NCBI RefSeq assembly: GCF_014698845.1
Contig: NZ_JACJTV010000001.1
Location: 372,001-436,000 of the forward strand
Length of the DNA stretch: 64,000 nucleotides
Direction: 5' to 3'
DNA from: Coleofasciculus sp. FACHB-1120
GTDB taxonomy: Bacteria; Cyanobacteriota; Cyanobacteriia; Cyanobacteriales; FACHB-T130
The position numbers were made by a program, and so were the translations under genes. How positions within the stretch are numbered: the first letter of the stretch is position 1; every line of letters starts with the position of its first letter. Below are positions 17,089-25,733 of the stretch, one piece after another. The notes under the pieces were generated by a model. It was not told where the DNA came from and ran no database searches. It saw only the letters and a program-made list of their open reading frames with translations.

Positions 17089-18557
17089 TTACAAATTAAC
17101 AATACCTCTTTGTTTGATAGTTTTCTCTGTGTTCTGAGATAAATCAGGCCAAGATAAGAAATTAAGCCGCAAAATACGTTTAGTAGGAACGTTGTCCCAA
17201 GCGCTAAAAACGCGCTTCCAATCATCAATAAATTCGGGTTGAACTTGCCCTATTTTTTTTACTAAAGAGTAATAGACGCGATCGCTTACTGCTTCATCGG
17301 ATGTGACGCCTTGCCGAAGTTCCAAATCGAACTCTAGATACTGTTGGTCTTCTTCGTAAAGAATTCGGGCGCGGTATAGTCCAGTGAGAATATCGTTTAG
17401 TTCTTCGCATTTTACCGCTGCATCCAACATATATTCGGTAAGATTAGTCCCTAAAAGAATTAAACAACTATCTGAGCGACCCGTGACTGCTAAAATATCT
17501 GGAAGCCAAGGGCTAGATTTTGCAATAATCTTGACTAAAGCTTCATCCTGAGAATCTAGCTTATCCGAAGTAAGAATTGCTTTTCTTAATTTCCGCCAAC
17601 TATATAACGCAACACGGTCGTAGAGAATGTAGCGCACTAGCGGAATTCCTTGCCAACGGGTCACGCAAAAGTGACTATCAACAAGTTCCACAAAAGTGTC
17701 GGAAGCAATGAAATGAAAGAAGTGAGGAATGGGAGATTCTATACCTAGCGAATTAGCAAGTTCTTGGTTGCGATACAGTAGTTTTCGTAAGGCAACTGAA
17801 GCGAGAGATTCGGTTCCAAGTCCCCCAGTATCGGCGCTGGCATACATGGAAAACATAAATGGAATGTCTTCTGGTATTCCCGCCCGATTTTGCAAAGAAG
17901 TGCGAATACTTTCTGGAAAAGGTTCACCAATTACGATGTATCTTAATTTTTCTAATGGAAGCGATCGCTTTCCCTCACTTGCCTTTAGATGAAGATGCGC
18001 GATCGCAGATGGTACAATAAATAAAATAATCTGATCTACGAATGGGTTCATCTTGCAGATCATCTCAATAATATCATCTTGCTGGATGCCTGGACAGAAT
18101 ACCCAGAAAGGATAAGGCGTATTCGTTGCCATATTATTTAACGCCCAGGAAAAAGACACTCCTCCTAGAGAACTTCCTAAACTAAGTCCGACAATTGCTA
18201 ATGTTTTTTTTTGTGTACGGCAAAGGTTCGTTCCAGAAATATTCGAGTTTTAAGACCAATCAAATAGCTAGTTGACTTTAAAATAGGCCAATAAAATGAG
18301 TTTCCGGATGAGCCGGAAGAACGCGCAATCGCATAAATTTTATCAGCATCATCTGCTAGTAGTTCCTCAAATGGATAAGCTAAGGCATAGGACTTCTTAT
18401 CTGGCAAAGGTAGCTGGTCAAATGGAACTCGTGCTTTAATTCCTTGGGTTTCTAAAAACTGTTTGTAAGCGGGTACGCCTTGTTGGGCACGTTGATACAC
18501 TCTTTCCGCTAATCTTTTCGACCCTAAAGAGTTTTTTGTGAATGATAGAAATTTCAT
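17089..18557 (-). pseudogene. PaaK-like AMP-forming ligase split by a frameshift at an A9 tract
   Basis: Two frames together make one protein of about 489 residues in the phenylacetate-CoA ligase (PaaK/COG1541) family of adenylate-forming enzymes. The first frame (18557 to about 18198) holds the N-terminal helices and the P-loop-like SSGSSGNSFYWP. The second holds IVIGEPFPESIRTSL, the FSMYASADTGGLGTES substrate/ATP block and GRSDSCLIL, the usual GRSDD-type hinge. The break falls at nine consecutive A residues on the coding strand (T9 at 18204-18212). Ten would restore the frame and give KKKTLAIVGLSLGSS. The gene may be dead, rescued by polymerase slippage, or affected by a sequencing error. 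It lies head-to-head with the first Rieske gene. The substrate is unknown. Confidence 0.75.
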
Positions 18558-18949
18558 AAGGTAGTGCTAAAGAGGTTGTAAATTTCTCTTTTTTTACGAA
18601 CCACGAAGGCGCAAAGGACACGAAGGAAAGAGAGGGAGGAGAAGAAGAGTCTATAAATAAGTCTTAAATTTCTAACGCTAAACGCAGACTACTATAAGAC
18701 AAACTAAAGTTGAAGAGATTCTAGATATTGCTTAATGAAATATCGAATAAATTAAATTAAATTGAAACAAAAATTTACTAACTTAAGTCATAGATTTCAG
18801 AGCTTCGCAAATTCTTAGCGTAATAAAGAAATAGGAGCGCCAAACTGATTTTAGGGGTGGATGGAGGGGGGAAACTTCCCTATGTCAAGCTTTCTAGATC
18901 GGCACATTCACGCAGGCGTGAAGTTTTGAACGTTATTACTATATAAATT
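18558..18949. other. Divergent intergenic region of the oxygenase cluster, with dispersed repeat
   Basis: About 390 bases between the leftward ligase and the rightward Rieske gene. A repeat (ACGAACCACGAAGGCGCAAA and on to AGAGAG, 18596-18637) matches one at 24248-24292. The rest is AT-rich and should contain divergent promoters; an ATATAAATTATGG stretch just precedes the Rieske start. No gene seen. Confidence 0.55.
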
Positions 18950-20089
18950 ATGGTGAATTTTAATTTGCAAGCGTCTAATTCTCTTCGCAAAACCCAAACT
19001 TTTAACAATCCCGCTCGCTTTATTGAAGGATGGTATTGGGCTATTCCCTCTCACAATCTCAAGGTGGGTGAAGTGAAGCCTGTAACCCTTTTGGGAAGGG
19101 AACTGGCGATTTATCGGGGCAAGGATGGGAAAGCGATCGCTCTCGATGCATATTGCCCGCACATGGGCGCACACCTTGCCGAAGGAAAAGTCGAAGGCAA
19201 CGGGATTCGCTGTTTTTTCCACAACTGGAAGTATGACCAAGCGGGAAAGTGTATCGATATTCCGTGTTTGGAAAAGCCGCTTCCAGCGAAGGTACGAAGT
19301 TGGCCTACGGCTGAGAAGTACGGAATGGTGTGGGTTTGGACTGGGGAAACGCCACGACAGCCTTTGCCTTGCCCTCCAGAACTCAAAGACGAAGAATGCG
19401 ACGCTGTGATCGCGTCTTGCTTTGTCAAGAACTGTCACCCCAATGTGGTGATGATCAACGCCATCGACGCCCAACACTTCAATACCGTTCATAACCTGCC
19501 ACTGAAAATTGTGTTCGAGAAGCAGGAAGACGAAAACGCGATCGCCTTCAGCAATACCACGCGGGGAGGGGAAGATTCTCTGTTTGTAAAACTAATCCGC
19601 CCCTTATATAAAAATGAAGTCACTTATAGTATGTGCTACTGGTACGGCAGCACCGGCACGGTGACACTTGGGCCAGACTTTCTCCACTTCTACATCATGT
19701 TTGCCCTTCGCCTTACCGAAACAGGAAAAACTGAAGGACAGACTTTATTAATTACTAAGAAGCGTCCGGGTGTACTCGGCTGGATCTTTAATCGGATCGT
19801 ACTTTGGCTGACGAAAATGGTGGGCAATTACTTTGCCAAAGGAGACACCCAAGTTTTCCAAACGATTAAGTTTGACTTTCAGACTCCGACGAAAGAGGAC
19901 AAGTCGATTATCCAGTTCATCCAGCACGTCGAGAAACAGAGAGCGATCGCTTGGGGAACTTGGGAGGCGGCTTTACCGAAGGAGCAGCAGCGGCACTATG
20001 ATTTGGATAAGGCAGACCTAACTCCCCAACCCCTTTCCCTGCAAGGGAACGGAGTGCATCCTCCCTCCCTAACCACGGAGGCGAGATGA
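18950..20089 (+). CDS. Rieske non-haem iron oxygenase (first paralogue)
   Basis: A 379-residue terminal oxygenase. The Rieske [2Fe-2S] ligands are C69-P-H71 and C88-x2-H91. The mononuclear iron site has the D-x2-H-x4-H signature (Asp173 bridging, His176, His181). Such enzymes hydroxylate, demethylate or desaturate using electrons from a ferredoxin. By pattern it is nearer the sterol/chlorophyll-type single-component Rieske group than the aromatic dioxygenases. The last 23 or so residues (from about LTPQPLSLQGNG to LTTEAR) are encoded by an intergenic-type repeat and look like a recent extension. It overlaps the SDR start by ATGA and is paralogous to the gene at 23153. The substrate is unknown. 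Confidence 0.88.
   Translation: MVNFNLQASNSLRKTQTFNNPARFIEGWYWAIPSHNLKVGEVKPVTLLGRELAIYRGKDGKAIALDAYCPHMGAHLAEGKVEGNGIRCFFHNWKYDQAGKCIDIPCLEKPLPAKVRSWPTAEKYGMVWVWTGETPRQPLPCPPELKDEECDAVIASCFVKNCHPNVVMINAIDAQHFNTVHNLPLKIVFEKQEDENAIAFSNTTRGGEDSLFVKLIRPLYKNEVTYSMCYWYGSTGTVTLGPDFLHFYIMFALRLTETGKTEGQTLLITKKRPGVLGWIFNRIVLWLTKMVGNYFAKGDTQVFQTIKFDFQTPTKEDKSIIQFIQHVEKQRAIAWGTWEAALPKEQQRHYDLDKADLTPQPLSLQGNGVHPPSLTTEAR
20022..20086. repeat. Repeat-derived sequence forming the end of the Rieske gene
   Basis: CTCCCCAACCCCTTTCCCTG through CTCCCTAACCACGGAGG is of the same C/T-rich palindromic type found between other genes here. It supplies the last codons of the Rieske gene and the GGAGG Shine-Dalgarno of the SDR gene. 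Confidence 0.6.
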
Positions 20090-20934
20090 GTTCTGTATTA
20101 ATTACAGGCTGTTCCTCCGGCTTCGGTCGGGGTATGGTTGATGAGTTTCTCCGGCGAGGTTGGCACGTCATCGGTACGATGCGGAACGCACCACAGCGGC
20201 GGGAGATCCTCGCAGAATCGCTAGAAAAATATAGCGATCGCTTGACGATTCTCAGTCTGGAAATTACCGAACCCAGCCAACGAGATGCCGTAGTTGAAGC
20301 AGTTCGCCAAAGAGGGCGGCTGGATTGTTTAGTAAATAATGCAGGCTACAGGTTCTACGGTGCTTTGGAGGATCTGGGCGAGGAGCAAATCCGCCGTCAG
20401 TTTGAGGTAAATTTCTTCGGTGGGGTGTTCCTGACTCGCGCTTTGCTTCCGTTGATTCGGGAAGCGCAGGGAACCCTGATTTTTATCTCCTCTACCTTCG
20501 GCTTTACCGGCTTTCCCTTAACCTCGGCGCATTGCGCCAGCAAGTATGCTCTGGAAGGCTTGGCAGAGAGTCTTTATTACGAGCTTGAGTCCCACGGCGT
20601 TCGTGTCGCCTTGGTAGAGCCTGGAGCCAGCAAGACGACGAACAATGGCAAGAATATGAGCTGGGGGGAAGGAAACGCTGAAACGTATCGAATTCAGACG
20701 GAAAACTACCGGAGGCTGAATCAGCGAATTGTATCAACGGCTCCGGATAATACGCCTCTGGTCGCTAAACGGGTTGCTGATATTGCCGAAGGAAGCGATC
20801 GCCAACTCCGCCGTCGAGTCGGCTGGGATGCCAATTTTACCCATATTTATCAACAAATCTTGCCAGACAAGTTGCGCCTACCCTTATCAAAAATGATTTA
20901 TCGACGGTTATTTATGGGGAGACAAAGCCGATGA
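20086..20934 (+). CDS. Short-chain dehydrogenase/reductase-like protein lacking the catalytic Tyr
   Basis: A classical SDR of 282 residues. The nucleotide-binding TGCSSGFG (7-14), the NNAG block and the strand FISSTFGF with the catalytic-type serine are all present. The active-site Y-x-x-x-K reads H-C-A-S-K (His149, Lys153), so a histidine stands where the proton-donating tyrosine should be (codon CAT; TAT would be the canonical form). It may have altered chemistry, bind only, or be damaged. It overlaps both the preceding Rieske gene and the following diiron gene by ATGA, so the three are translationally coupled; a GGAGG ribosome site precedes it. The substrate is unknown but probably that of the neighbouring oxygenases. 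Confidence 0.88.
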   Translation: MSSVLITGCSSGFGRGMVDEFLRRGWHVIGTMRNAPQRREILAESLEKYSDRLTILSLEITEPSQRDAVVEAVRQRGRLDCLVNNAGYRFYGALEDLGEEQIRRQFEVNFFGGVFLTRALLPLIREAQGTLIFISSTFGFTGFPLTSAHCASKYALEGLAESLYYELESHGVRVALVEPGASKTTNNGKNMSWGEGNAETYRIQTENYRRLNQRIVSTAPDNTPLVAKRVADIAEGSDRQLRRRVGWDANFTHIYQQILPDKLRLPLSKMIYRRLFMGRQSR

Positions 20935-21848
20935 ATCAATACCAAAAAACAGCAGGCTTCGACTTACCCCACCTCCAATCTGACGACAGGCTGCGTCGCG
21001 TACTCTCCTCAGCCTTGAAGAGTCGGCTGGGTAACGATCCGGTTTCCCCAAAATTTATGAGCAATTCCTACTGGGATGCCGCTCATTTTAATCTTGAGAA
21101 GGTGCAGGTTTTCCAAGATTCTAGCCAACAAGAGCAAGCAGAAATCCTGCGCCTATGCAGTGACGGACTCATAGAAGAAGCTTATTTCATCGAAAAAGCC
21201 GGAGTCGGTTACATGGCAAAAATGGTGCTGCTGGCAGAAACCACTGAGGAGCGAATGCTCTACGCACTCTTCAGCTCCGACGAAGTGACTCACCTTGCCC
21301 AGATTAGTCGCTTTTTGCCGGAAAAAGACCTCGTGGGGACAGACGACCCCTTCTTGCGCTTCCTGGCAGATTTAGTGGAAACCCAGGATAAAACAGTCCT
21401 GCTATTTGTGCTTCAGGTAGTGCTAGAGGGGTGGGGTTTGAGCCATTACAGAAGCCTCGCCAAAAACTGTGTAAATCCTCAAATGGCTGCGATATTCGAG
21501 GGATTTTTGCAAGACGAGAGCCGTCACCACGGCACTGGAGTCACTTTGTTTAACCAGATATACGTCTCCCAAGCGAGTCGAGCCACCATCATCGAAACCC
21601 TAGCCCTATTTTTACAGATGGTTCAGGTAGGACCTCGGAGCGTCGTCACCGCCATCGAGCAAGTGAAGGGTCATTTGTCCCGCCAACAGAGGCTGAGGAT
21701 TTTCCAGGAACTGGACACAGAGACTCATAGCGGAATCCGTCTCAATCTCCTGCGTTCCCTGATGCGGGGAGAAGCGGCGGGAATTATCGTTCAAGAACTA
21801 GAGGAGCAGGGGAGGTTTCAGCCTTTCCCCGTAGAACAATGCTTATGA
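20931..21848 (+). CDS. Ferritin-like diiron oxygenase-type protein (first)
   Basis: A 305-residue helical protein carrying a complete set of carboxylate-bridged diiron ligands: a first-helix glutamate in EEAYFIEKAG (82-91), E118-x2-H121 in SDEVTH, Glu166 in LEGWGLSHY, and E196-x2-H199 in DESRHHG. This is the arrangement of ferritin-like oxygenases (MiaE, AurF and similar). No function can be assigned beyond O2-dependent oxidation. It is coupled by ATGA overlap to the SDR upstream and to the second diiron gene downstream, and probably acts on the same substrate. The ferredoxin at 24363 is a possible electron donor. Confidence 0.75.
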   Translation: MNQYQKTAGFDLPHLQSDDRLRRVLSSALKSRLGNDPVSPKFMSNSYWDAAHFNLEKVQVFQDSSQQEQAEILRLCSDGLIEEAYFIEKAGVGYMAKMVLLAETTEERMLYALFSSDEVTHLAQISRFLPEKDLVGTDDPFLRFLADLVETQDKTVLLFVLQVVLEGWGLSHYRSLAKNCVNPQMAAIFEGFLQDESRHHGTGVTLFNQIYVSQASRATIIETLALFLQMVQVGPRSVVTAIEQVKGHLSRQQRLRIFQELDTETHSGIRLNLLRSLMRGEAAGIIVQELEEQGRFQPFPVEQCL

Positions 21849-23080
21849 ATGAAACACTAAACGAACCCAAAGACAACACGCTTTTAGAAAACCCGAAGGT
21901 TTATCAGCAACTTCAGATTAACGAACCCAAAGGGAACACCCTTCTAGAAAACCCAAAAGTCTATCGCAAGCTTCAAATCAACCACACGCGCAATAAACAG
22001 CAGGATCATACCCAACTGCTCGACGAAGCCGCAGCCTCTTTCCGATATGAAGACTGCAAAGATGAGTATTGGAACCCGGAAGAATTTTCCTTACTCTACG
22101 GAACTCCACTATGGGAACAAGCGAGCGTAAGCCAAAGAGTAATCTTAAACCAACTTTACTGGGTAGCTTACTATTCGCAGATCGTTTCCGCAGAAATTGC
22201 CACAATTTACTTTAATCAGACTAGCGCCGCCGGACTTTACGCCCAGGAGGACTTCCGCCTAGTTTGCGATACCCTCGACTTAGAATCTGCTCAGGAAAGG
22301 GCACATATCAGCGCCTTCAGAAAAATCTCTAGCGAGGTAGAAGCACAGCTTTTTGGCAAGCGCGTCTTCAGCTATCCTATGCGCGGGCCGTTTGCAGAGA
22401 CAATGATTTTTGCTGACACCAACGCTCTCAAGACGTGGTGGAAAAAACTCCAGCTGCAAAGCTTTGGAATGCTGTCAGCAGGCAATACTTTTCTGGCTTG
22501 CCAATACTTTACCGTTCGGGGTATCCGGACGCTAAACGGTAAGCTGGTGCAGCATAAGCTTAGCAACTACTACCAAAAACATCCCAACTCGGAAAACGCT
22601 CCTATTCCCTCGAAAATTTCCTTTTATCACTTCATGGATGAGAGCTTTCACTTTAATAGCTCTACGATTCTTTCCCATGACGTGGTGAAGTGCCTCAAGC
22701 CACCAACCGCTTTTGAGAAGCTAGTGGCAAACTTGGGGATACGCGGCTGTCAGAGAGATCACTATCATTTTTCTGTTGCAATTAACGGTATCTTTTGGTA
22801 CGATCCCGCCCTCTATTCGGCAATTTACGAGGTATTGCGATCGCCTATTTTTGGAATGAGCGACTCGGAAGCTAAAGAAATGATGCGACTGTGCTTCACC
22901 GAGGAATCTGAAGGACTGCACCTCAGCTACCAAACCCGTACAGAGGCGATGGAGTCCTACAAAGTTTACCTCGAAAAAGTTGACTACGCTTGGGCAAGTA
23001 ACCGAGAAATGTCCATCATGGCTGCTAATTCTATTCCCCAGTACCTCGCTACTCAAAAGAAGGCAATTGGTAATTGGTAA
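21845..23080 (+). CDS. Ferritin-like diiron protein, AurF-like (second)
   Basis: A helical protein of about 411 residues with two ExxH motifs, E151-x2-H154 (QERAH) and one near residue 266 (DESFH), and a first-helix glutamate (SAEIATIYF, Glu117). This suggests a carboxylate-bridged diiron site like that of the N-oxygenase AurF. I could not find an obvious third-helix acid, so the site may be unusual. The N-terminus has a 20-residue perfect-length tandem duplication (NEPKxNTLLENPKVYxxLQI). I chose ATG 21845 because it makes the same four-base ATGA overlap as the two previous junctions; ATG 21839 is two codons earlier. Substrate unknown. Confidence 0.7.
   Translation: MNETLNEPKDNTLLENPKVYQQLQINEPKGNTLLENPKVYRKLQINHTRNKQQDHTQLLDEAAASFRYEDCKDEYWNPEEFSLLYGTPLWEQASVSQRVILNQLYWVAYYSQIVSAEIATIYFNQTSAAGLYAQEDFRLVCDTLDLESAQERAHISAFRKISSEVEAQLFGKRVFSYPMRGPFAETMIFADTNALKTWWKKLQLQSFGMLSAGNTFLACQYFTVRGIRTLNGKLVQHKLSNYYQKHPNSENAPIPSKISFYHFMDESFHFNSSTILSHDVVKCLKPPTAFEKLVANLGIRGCQRDHYHFSVAINGIFWYDPALYSAIYEVLRSPIFGMSDSEAKEMMRLCFTEESEGLHLSYQTRTEAMESYKVYLEKVDYAWASNREMSIMAANSIPQYLATQKKAIGNW
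21860..21979 (+). repeat. 60-bp tandem duplication inside the second diiron gene
   Basis: Units 21860-21919 and 21920-21979 each encode NEPKxNTLLENPKVYxxLQI. Many of the nucleotide differences are synonymous, so the duplication has been kept under coding constraint. Confidence 0.85.
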
Positions 23081-23152
23081 TTATTGGGGCTAGGAAAACT
23101 CTTACCCATTACCGACTTGAAAAATAACTGTGCATCTTTACCCAATTTTAAT

Positions 23153-24193
23153 ATGAACCAATCTCAAAATCAAAACACGCAACCCCTTTTGAAAATGAAA
23201 ATATTCAACAATTGGGATGTTGTTGCCAAAGGCTGGTACATTGCTTGCCCTAGCCGAGAACTTCATCCAGGCAAAGCAAAATCCTTGGAAATCTGCGGAC
23301 AAAAAATTGTTGTCTTTCGCGGACAAGATGGAAAAGTTCGCGCTTTAGATGCTTATTGTCCCCACCTAGGAACCGATTTAGGAATTGGGCGCGTTGATGG
23401 AAATCTCATGCGCTGTTTCTTTCATCATTGGGCGTTCGATGGAGAAGGCAATTGCCAAGATATTCCCTGTCAATCGTCAATCCCCGAAAAAGCTCGCCTT
23501 CAATCTTATGCTACTGATGAAAAATACGGTTTGATTTGGGTGTATCCAGATTCAAAAGCATCAGAAGGTGTGGCAGAATTTGATGAACTAAAAGGCAAAT
23601 CAATTGTGACAGTACATGACAAAGCATTTGAACGAAGTTGTCATCATCACATTTGTATGATGAATGGCATTGATGCTCAACATTTACAAACTGTTCACAA
23701 AGTAGATATCAATATGAATCTATCCTTGCATCAGAATCAATCTGGCAATGTGATAGATTTTACCCTTCAAGGGGAGTTTCCTAAAACTACTCGGAGAGAA
23801 CGCTTGGGACGAAAAATTCTCGGCGATACTTATGAGTATTCTATGAGGTATGCGGATGGCTGTATCGGACTTTTAACGATGATGAAGAATGTTCGGCTTT
23901 TTCCTTCACTGCACATGATTTACGCCTATACTCCAGTTGCACCTGGAAGAACCCGCATTCAACCGATTTATGTGGCAGAGAAAAGAAAAGGGATGTTTGG
24001 GTGGTTGGTGACACAACTATTACTCTTATTCACACGTCTAGCATACTATGCCTTGAAAGGGGAAGATGGGCAAATTTATGACAATATTCGATATAATCCC
24101 AACGCACTTCTGGGTATTGATACGTCATTAGTTAAGTATATGCATTATGTAAATCAACTTGAAGTTTCTATATGGTCTAAAGAATTTGAATAA
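23153..24193 (+). CDS. Rieske non-haem iron oxygenase (second paralogue)
   Basis: A 346-residue Rieske oxygenase, clearly paralogous to the one at 18950. The cluster ligands fall at identical positions (C69, H71, C88, H91), and the iron signature is Asp174-x2-His177-x4-His182 (GIDAQHLQTVH). A hydrophobic helix near the C-terminus (MFGWLVTQLLLLFTRL) suggests membrane association, matching a similar helix in the first paralogue. The reading frame opens 23 codons earlier at a TTG, but ATG 23153 is the better start. It lies 70 bases after the diiron gene. The two paralogues probably act on related intermediates of one pathway. Confidence 0.88.
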   Translation: MNQSQNQNTQPLLKMKIFNNWDVVAKGWYIACPSRELHPGKAKSLEICGQKIVVFRGQDGKVRALDAYCPHLGTDLGIGRVDGNLMRCFFHHWAFDGEGNCQDIPCQSSIPEKARLQSYATDEKYGLIWVYPDSKASEGVAEFDELKGKSIVTVHDKAFERSCHHHICMMNGIDAQHLQTVHKVDINMNLSLHQNQSGNVIDFTLQGEFPKTTRRERLGRKILGDTYEYSMRYADGCIGLLTMMKNVRLFPSLHMIYAYTPVAPGRTRIQPIYVAEKRKGMFGWLVTQLLLLFTRLAYYALKGEDGQIYDNIRYNPNALLGIDTSLVKYMHYVNQLEVSIWSKEFE

Positions 24194-24243
24194 TACAAAG
24201 TAAGAAATTTTAGATGCAGCAATTTTGTTAGCTAATGTGAATT

Positions 24244-24305
24244 TATTTACGAACCGCGAAGGACGCGAAGGACGCGAAGGAAGAGAAAGAATAGGAAGAA
24301 GAGGC
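24244..24305. repeat. Dispersed GAAGGACGCGAAGG repeat
   Basis: TTTACGAACCGCGAAGGACG followed by CGAAGGACGCGAAGGAAGAG is a second copy of the element at 18596-18637. It lies in the spacer between the second Rieske gene and the ferredoxin gene. Confidence 0.7.
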
Positions 24306-24362
24306 TAGTTAATATTTCTATTGTTATCAGATTAACTTTTGATTAGAAATTTTTACTTAAGT

Positions 24363-24662
24363 ATGAATGAGCAATGCTGTATCATCCGCTTTCCAGAAAC
24401 AGATTATTCCCCCCTAACTCTGGAGAAGCACTCTAATCTTTCGGAGCATCTGACGGTGCAAAATTCCCCGGTACTCTTTGGATGTCGTACTGGAATTTGT
24501 GGAACCTGTCTTGTAGTTGTAAAAGGTAATATTCCTCCTCCCAGTAAAGACGAAAAGGAAGTATTGGAAACTCTAGCGCCAGGAAATAGTCAAGTGAGAT
24601 TAGCTTGTCAATTGGCTCTCAGCAGTGACATTGAAATTGCTGCTTTTGATGATGAAGAATGA
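24363..24662 (+). CDS. Plant-type [2Fe-2S] ferredoxin
   Basis: A 99-residue ferredoxin. The cluster cysteines are C41-x4-C46-x2-C49 and C82 (GCRTGICGTC and RLACQ), the plant/adrenodoxin-style spacing. It is small, soluble and acidic at the C-terminus (FDDEE). ATG 24363 is used rather than a TTG eight codons upstream. Its place between two Rieske oxygenase genes makes it the likely dedicated electron donor. No ferredoxin reductase gene is present nearby, so a chromosomal FNR or photosystem I would have to reduce it; that is inference. Confidence 0.88.
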   Translation: MNEQCCIIRFPETDYSPLTLEKHSNLSEHLTVQNSPVLFGCRTGICGTCLVVVKGNIPPPSKDEKEVLETLAPGNSQVRLACQLALSSDIEIAAFDDEE

Positions 24663-24710
24663 AGCCAAAAAATCTTCTATTTCTTATTTTTAATTTATTG
24701 CGGAGGATTA

Positions 24711-25733
24711 GTGAAATTTGAAGATTTCTGGTATGTTGTGGCACTCAGCGAACAGTTAAAGCCGAATACTGTGCTGGAACGCACGGTTTTGGGGGAATGG
24801 CTGGTAGTGTTTCGAGGAGAGGACAGAAAGCCGGTGGCGTTGCGCGATCGCTGTATGCACAGAAATAGCCGTCTCTCTAAAGGAAAAGTCTGTCAGGGAA
24901 CGCTTCAGTGTCCCTACCACGGCTGGGTTTACGACAAGACGGGGAAGGTAGTCGCTGTCCCCGCCGAGGGAGAAGACTTTAAGGCGACTCATGCTCGTCG
25001 CACCCAGCATTATGACACCAGAGAGCAGGATGGATACGTCTATGTAAGGCTGGAACAAAAGCCGAGTGAAGAGTTTGAGCCTTTTCAAATGCCTTACTAC
25101 GGAAAGCCGGGATGGGAGACGGTACGAGTCATTAACCGTTTTCGGAACAGTGTAACTAACTGTGCGGAGAACTTTATTGACATTCCTCACACCGCCTCGG
25201 TTCACCCTGGGGTATTTCGCACTTCTCGCAAGCAAAAGCTGGAGATGACGGTAGAGAGGCGAAGTGGCTCAGTTTTCGCAGAATACCGCAACGAAACGAC
25301 AAACCTCGGCTGGTATACGCGCTTTCTAAATCGGAAAGGTTACGAGATCCGCCACACAGATAGCTTTCACATGCCAAACGTTACCAGCGTGGAATACGAT
25401 ATGGCACCGAAAAGAAGGCTTTTTATTACTAGCCAATCGATTCCGGAAGCGGAGGACTCTACTCTCGTCTATACGGACGTCACTTTTAACTACGGCATTT
25501 GGAACAAGATTGCGCGTCCGTTTGTTCGCTGGACTGCCCAATATATTATCCGTCAGGATGTGGAAGCGCTTGGTATTCAGCAAGAGGTAATCGAAAAGTA
25601 CGGTACCCAGTTTGCCAATACACCAGCTGACACAATCCACGTCCTAGTTGAATCTATTCGGAGCAAGATTGAAGCAGGAGAAGATCCTAGAACTCTCTTG
25701 GATAAGTCTGTTCAAGTAACCTTCTGGGTTTAA
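24711..25733 (+). CDS. Rieske non-haem iron oxygenase (third, ring-hydroxylating type)
   Basis: A 340-residue Rieske oxygenase, distinct from the other two. The cluster ligands are C48, H50, C67 and H70 (RCMHRNSRLS, CPYHGW). The iron site signature is Asp157-x2-His160-x4-His165 (ENFIDIPHTASVHPG). The general pattern resembles the phenylpropionate-dioxygenase/vanillate-demethylase group. The start is GTG 24711, preceded by GGAGGA. It follows the ferredoxin gene by 48 bases and should share its transcript. Its presence makes three Rieske enzymes within 7 kb. The substrate is unknown. Confidence 0.88.
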   Translation: MKFEDFWYVVALSEQLKPNTVLERTVLGEWLVVFRGEDRKPVALRDRCMHRNSRLSKGKVCQGTLQCPYHGWVYDKTGKVVAVPAEGEDFKATHARRTQHYDTREQDGYVYVRLEQKPSEEFEPFQMPYYGKPGWETVRVINRFRNSVTNCAENFIDIPHTASVHPGVFRTSRKQKLEMTVERRSGSVFAEYRNETTNLGWYTRFLNRKGYEIRHTDSFHMPNVTSVEYDMAPKRRLFITSQSIPEAEDSTLVYTDVTFNYGIWNKIARPFVRWTAQYIIRQDVEALGIQQEVIEKYGTQFANTPADTIHVLVESIRSKIEAGEDPRTLLDKSVQVTFWV

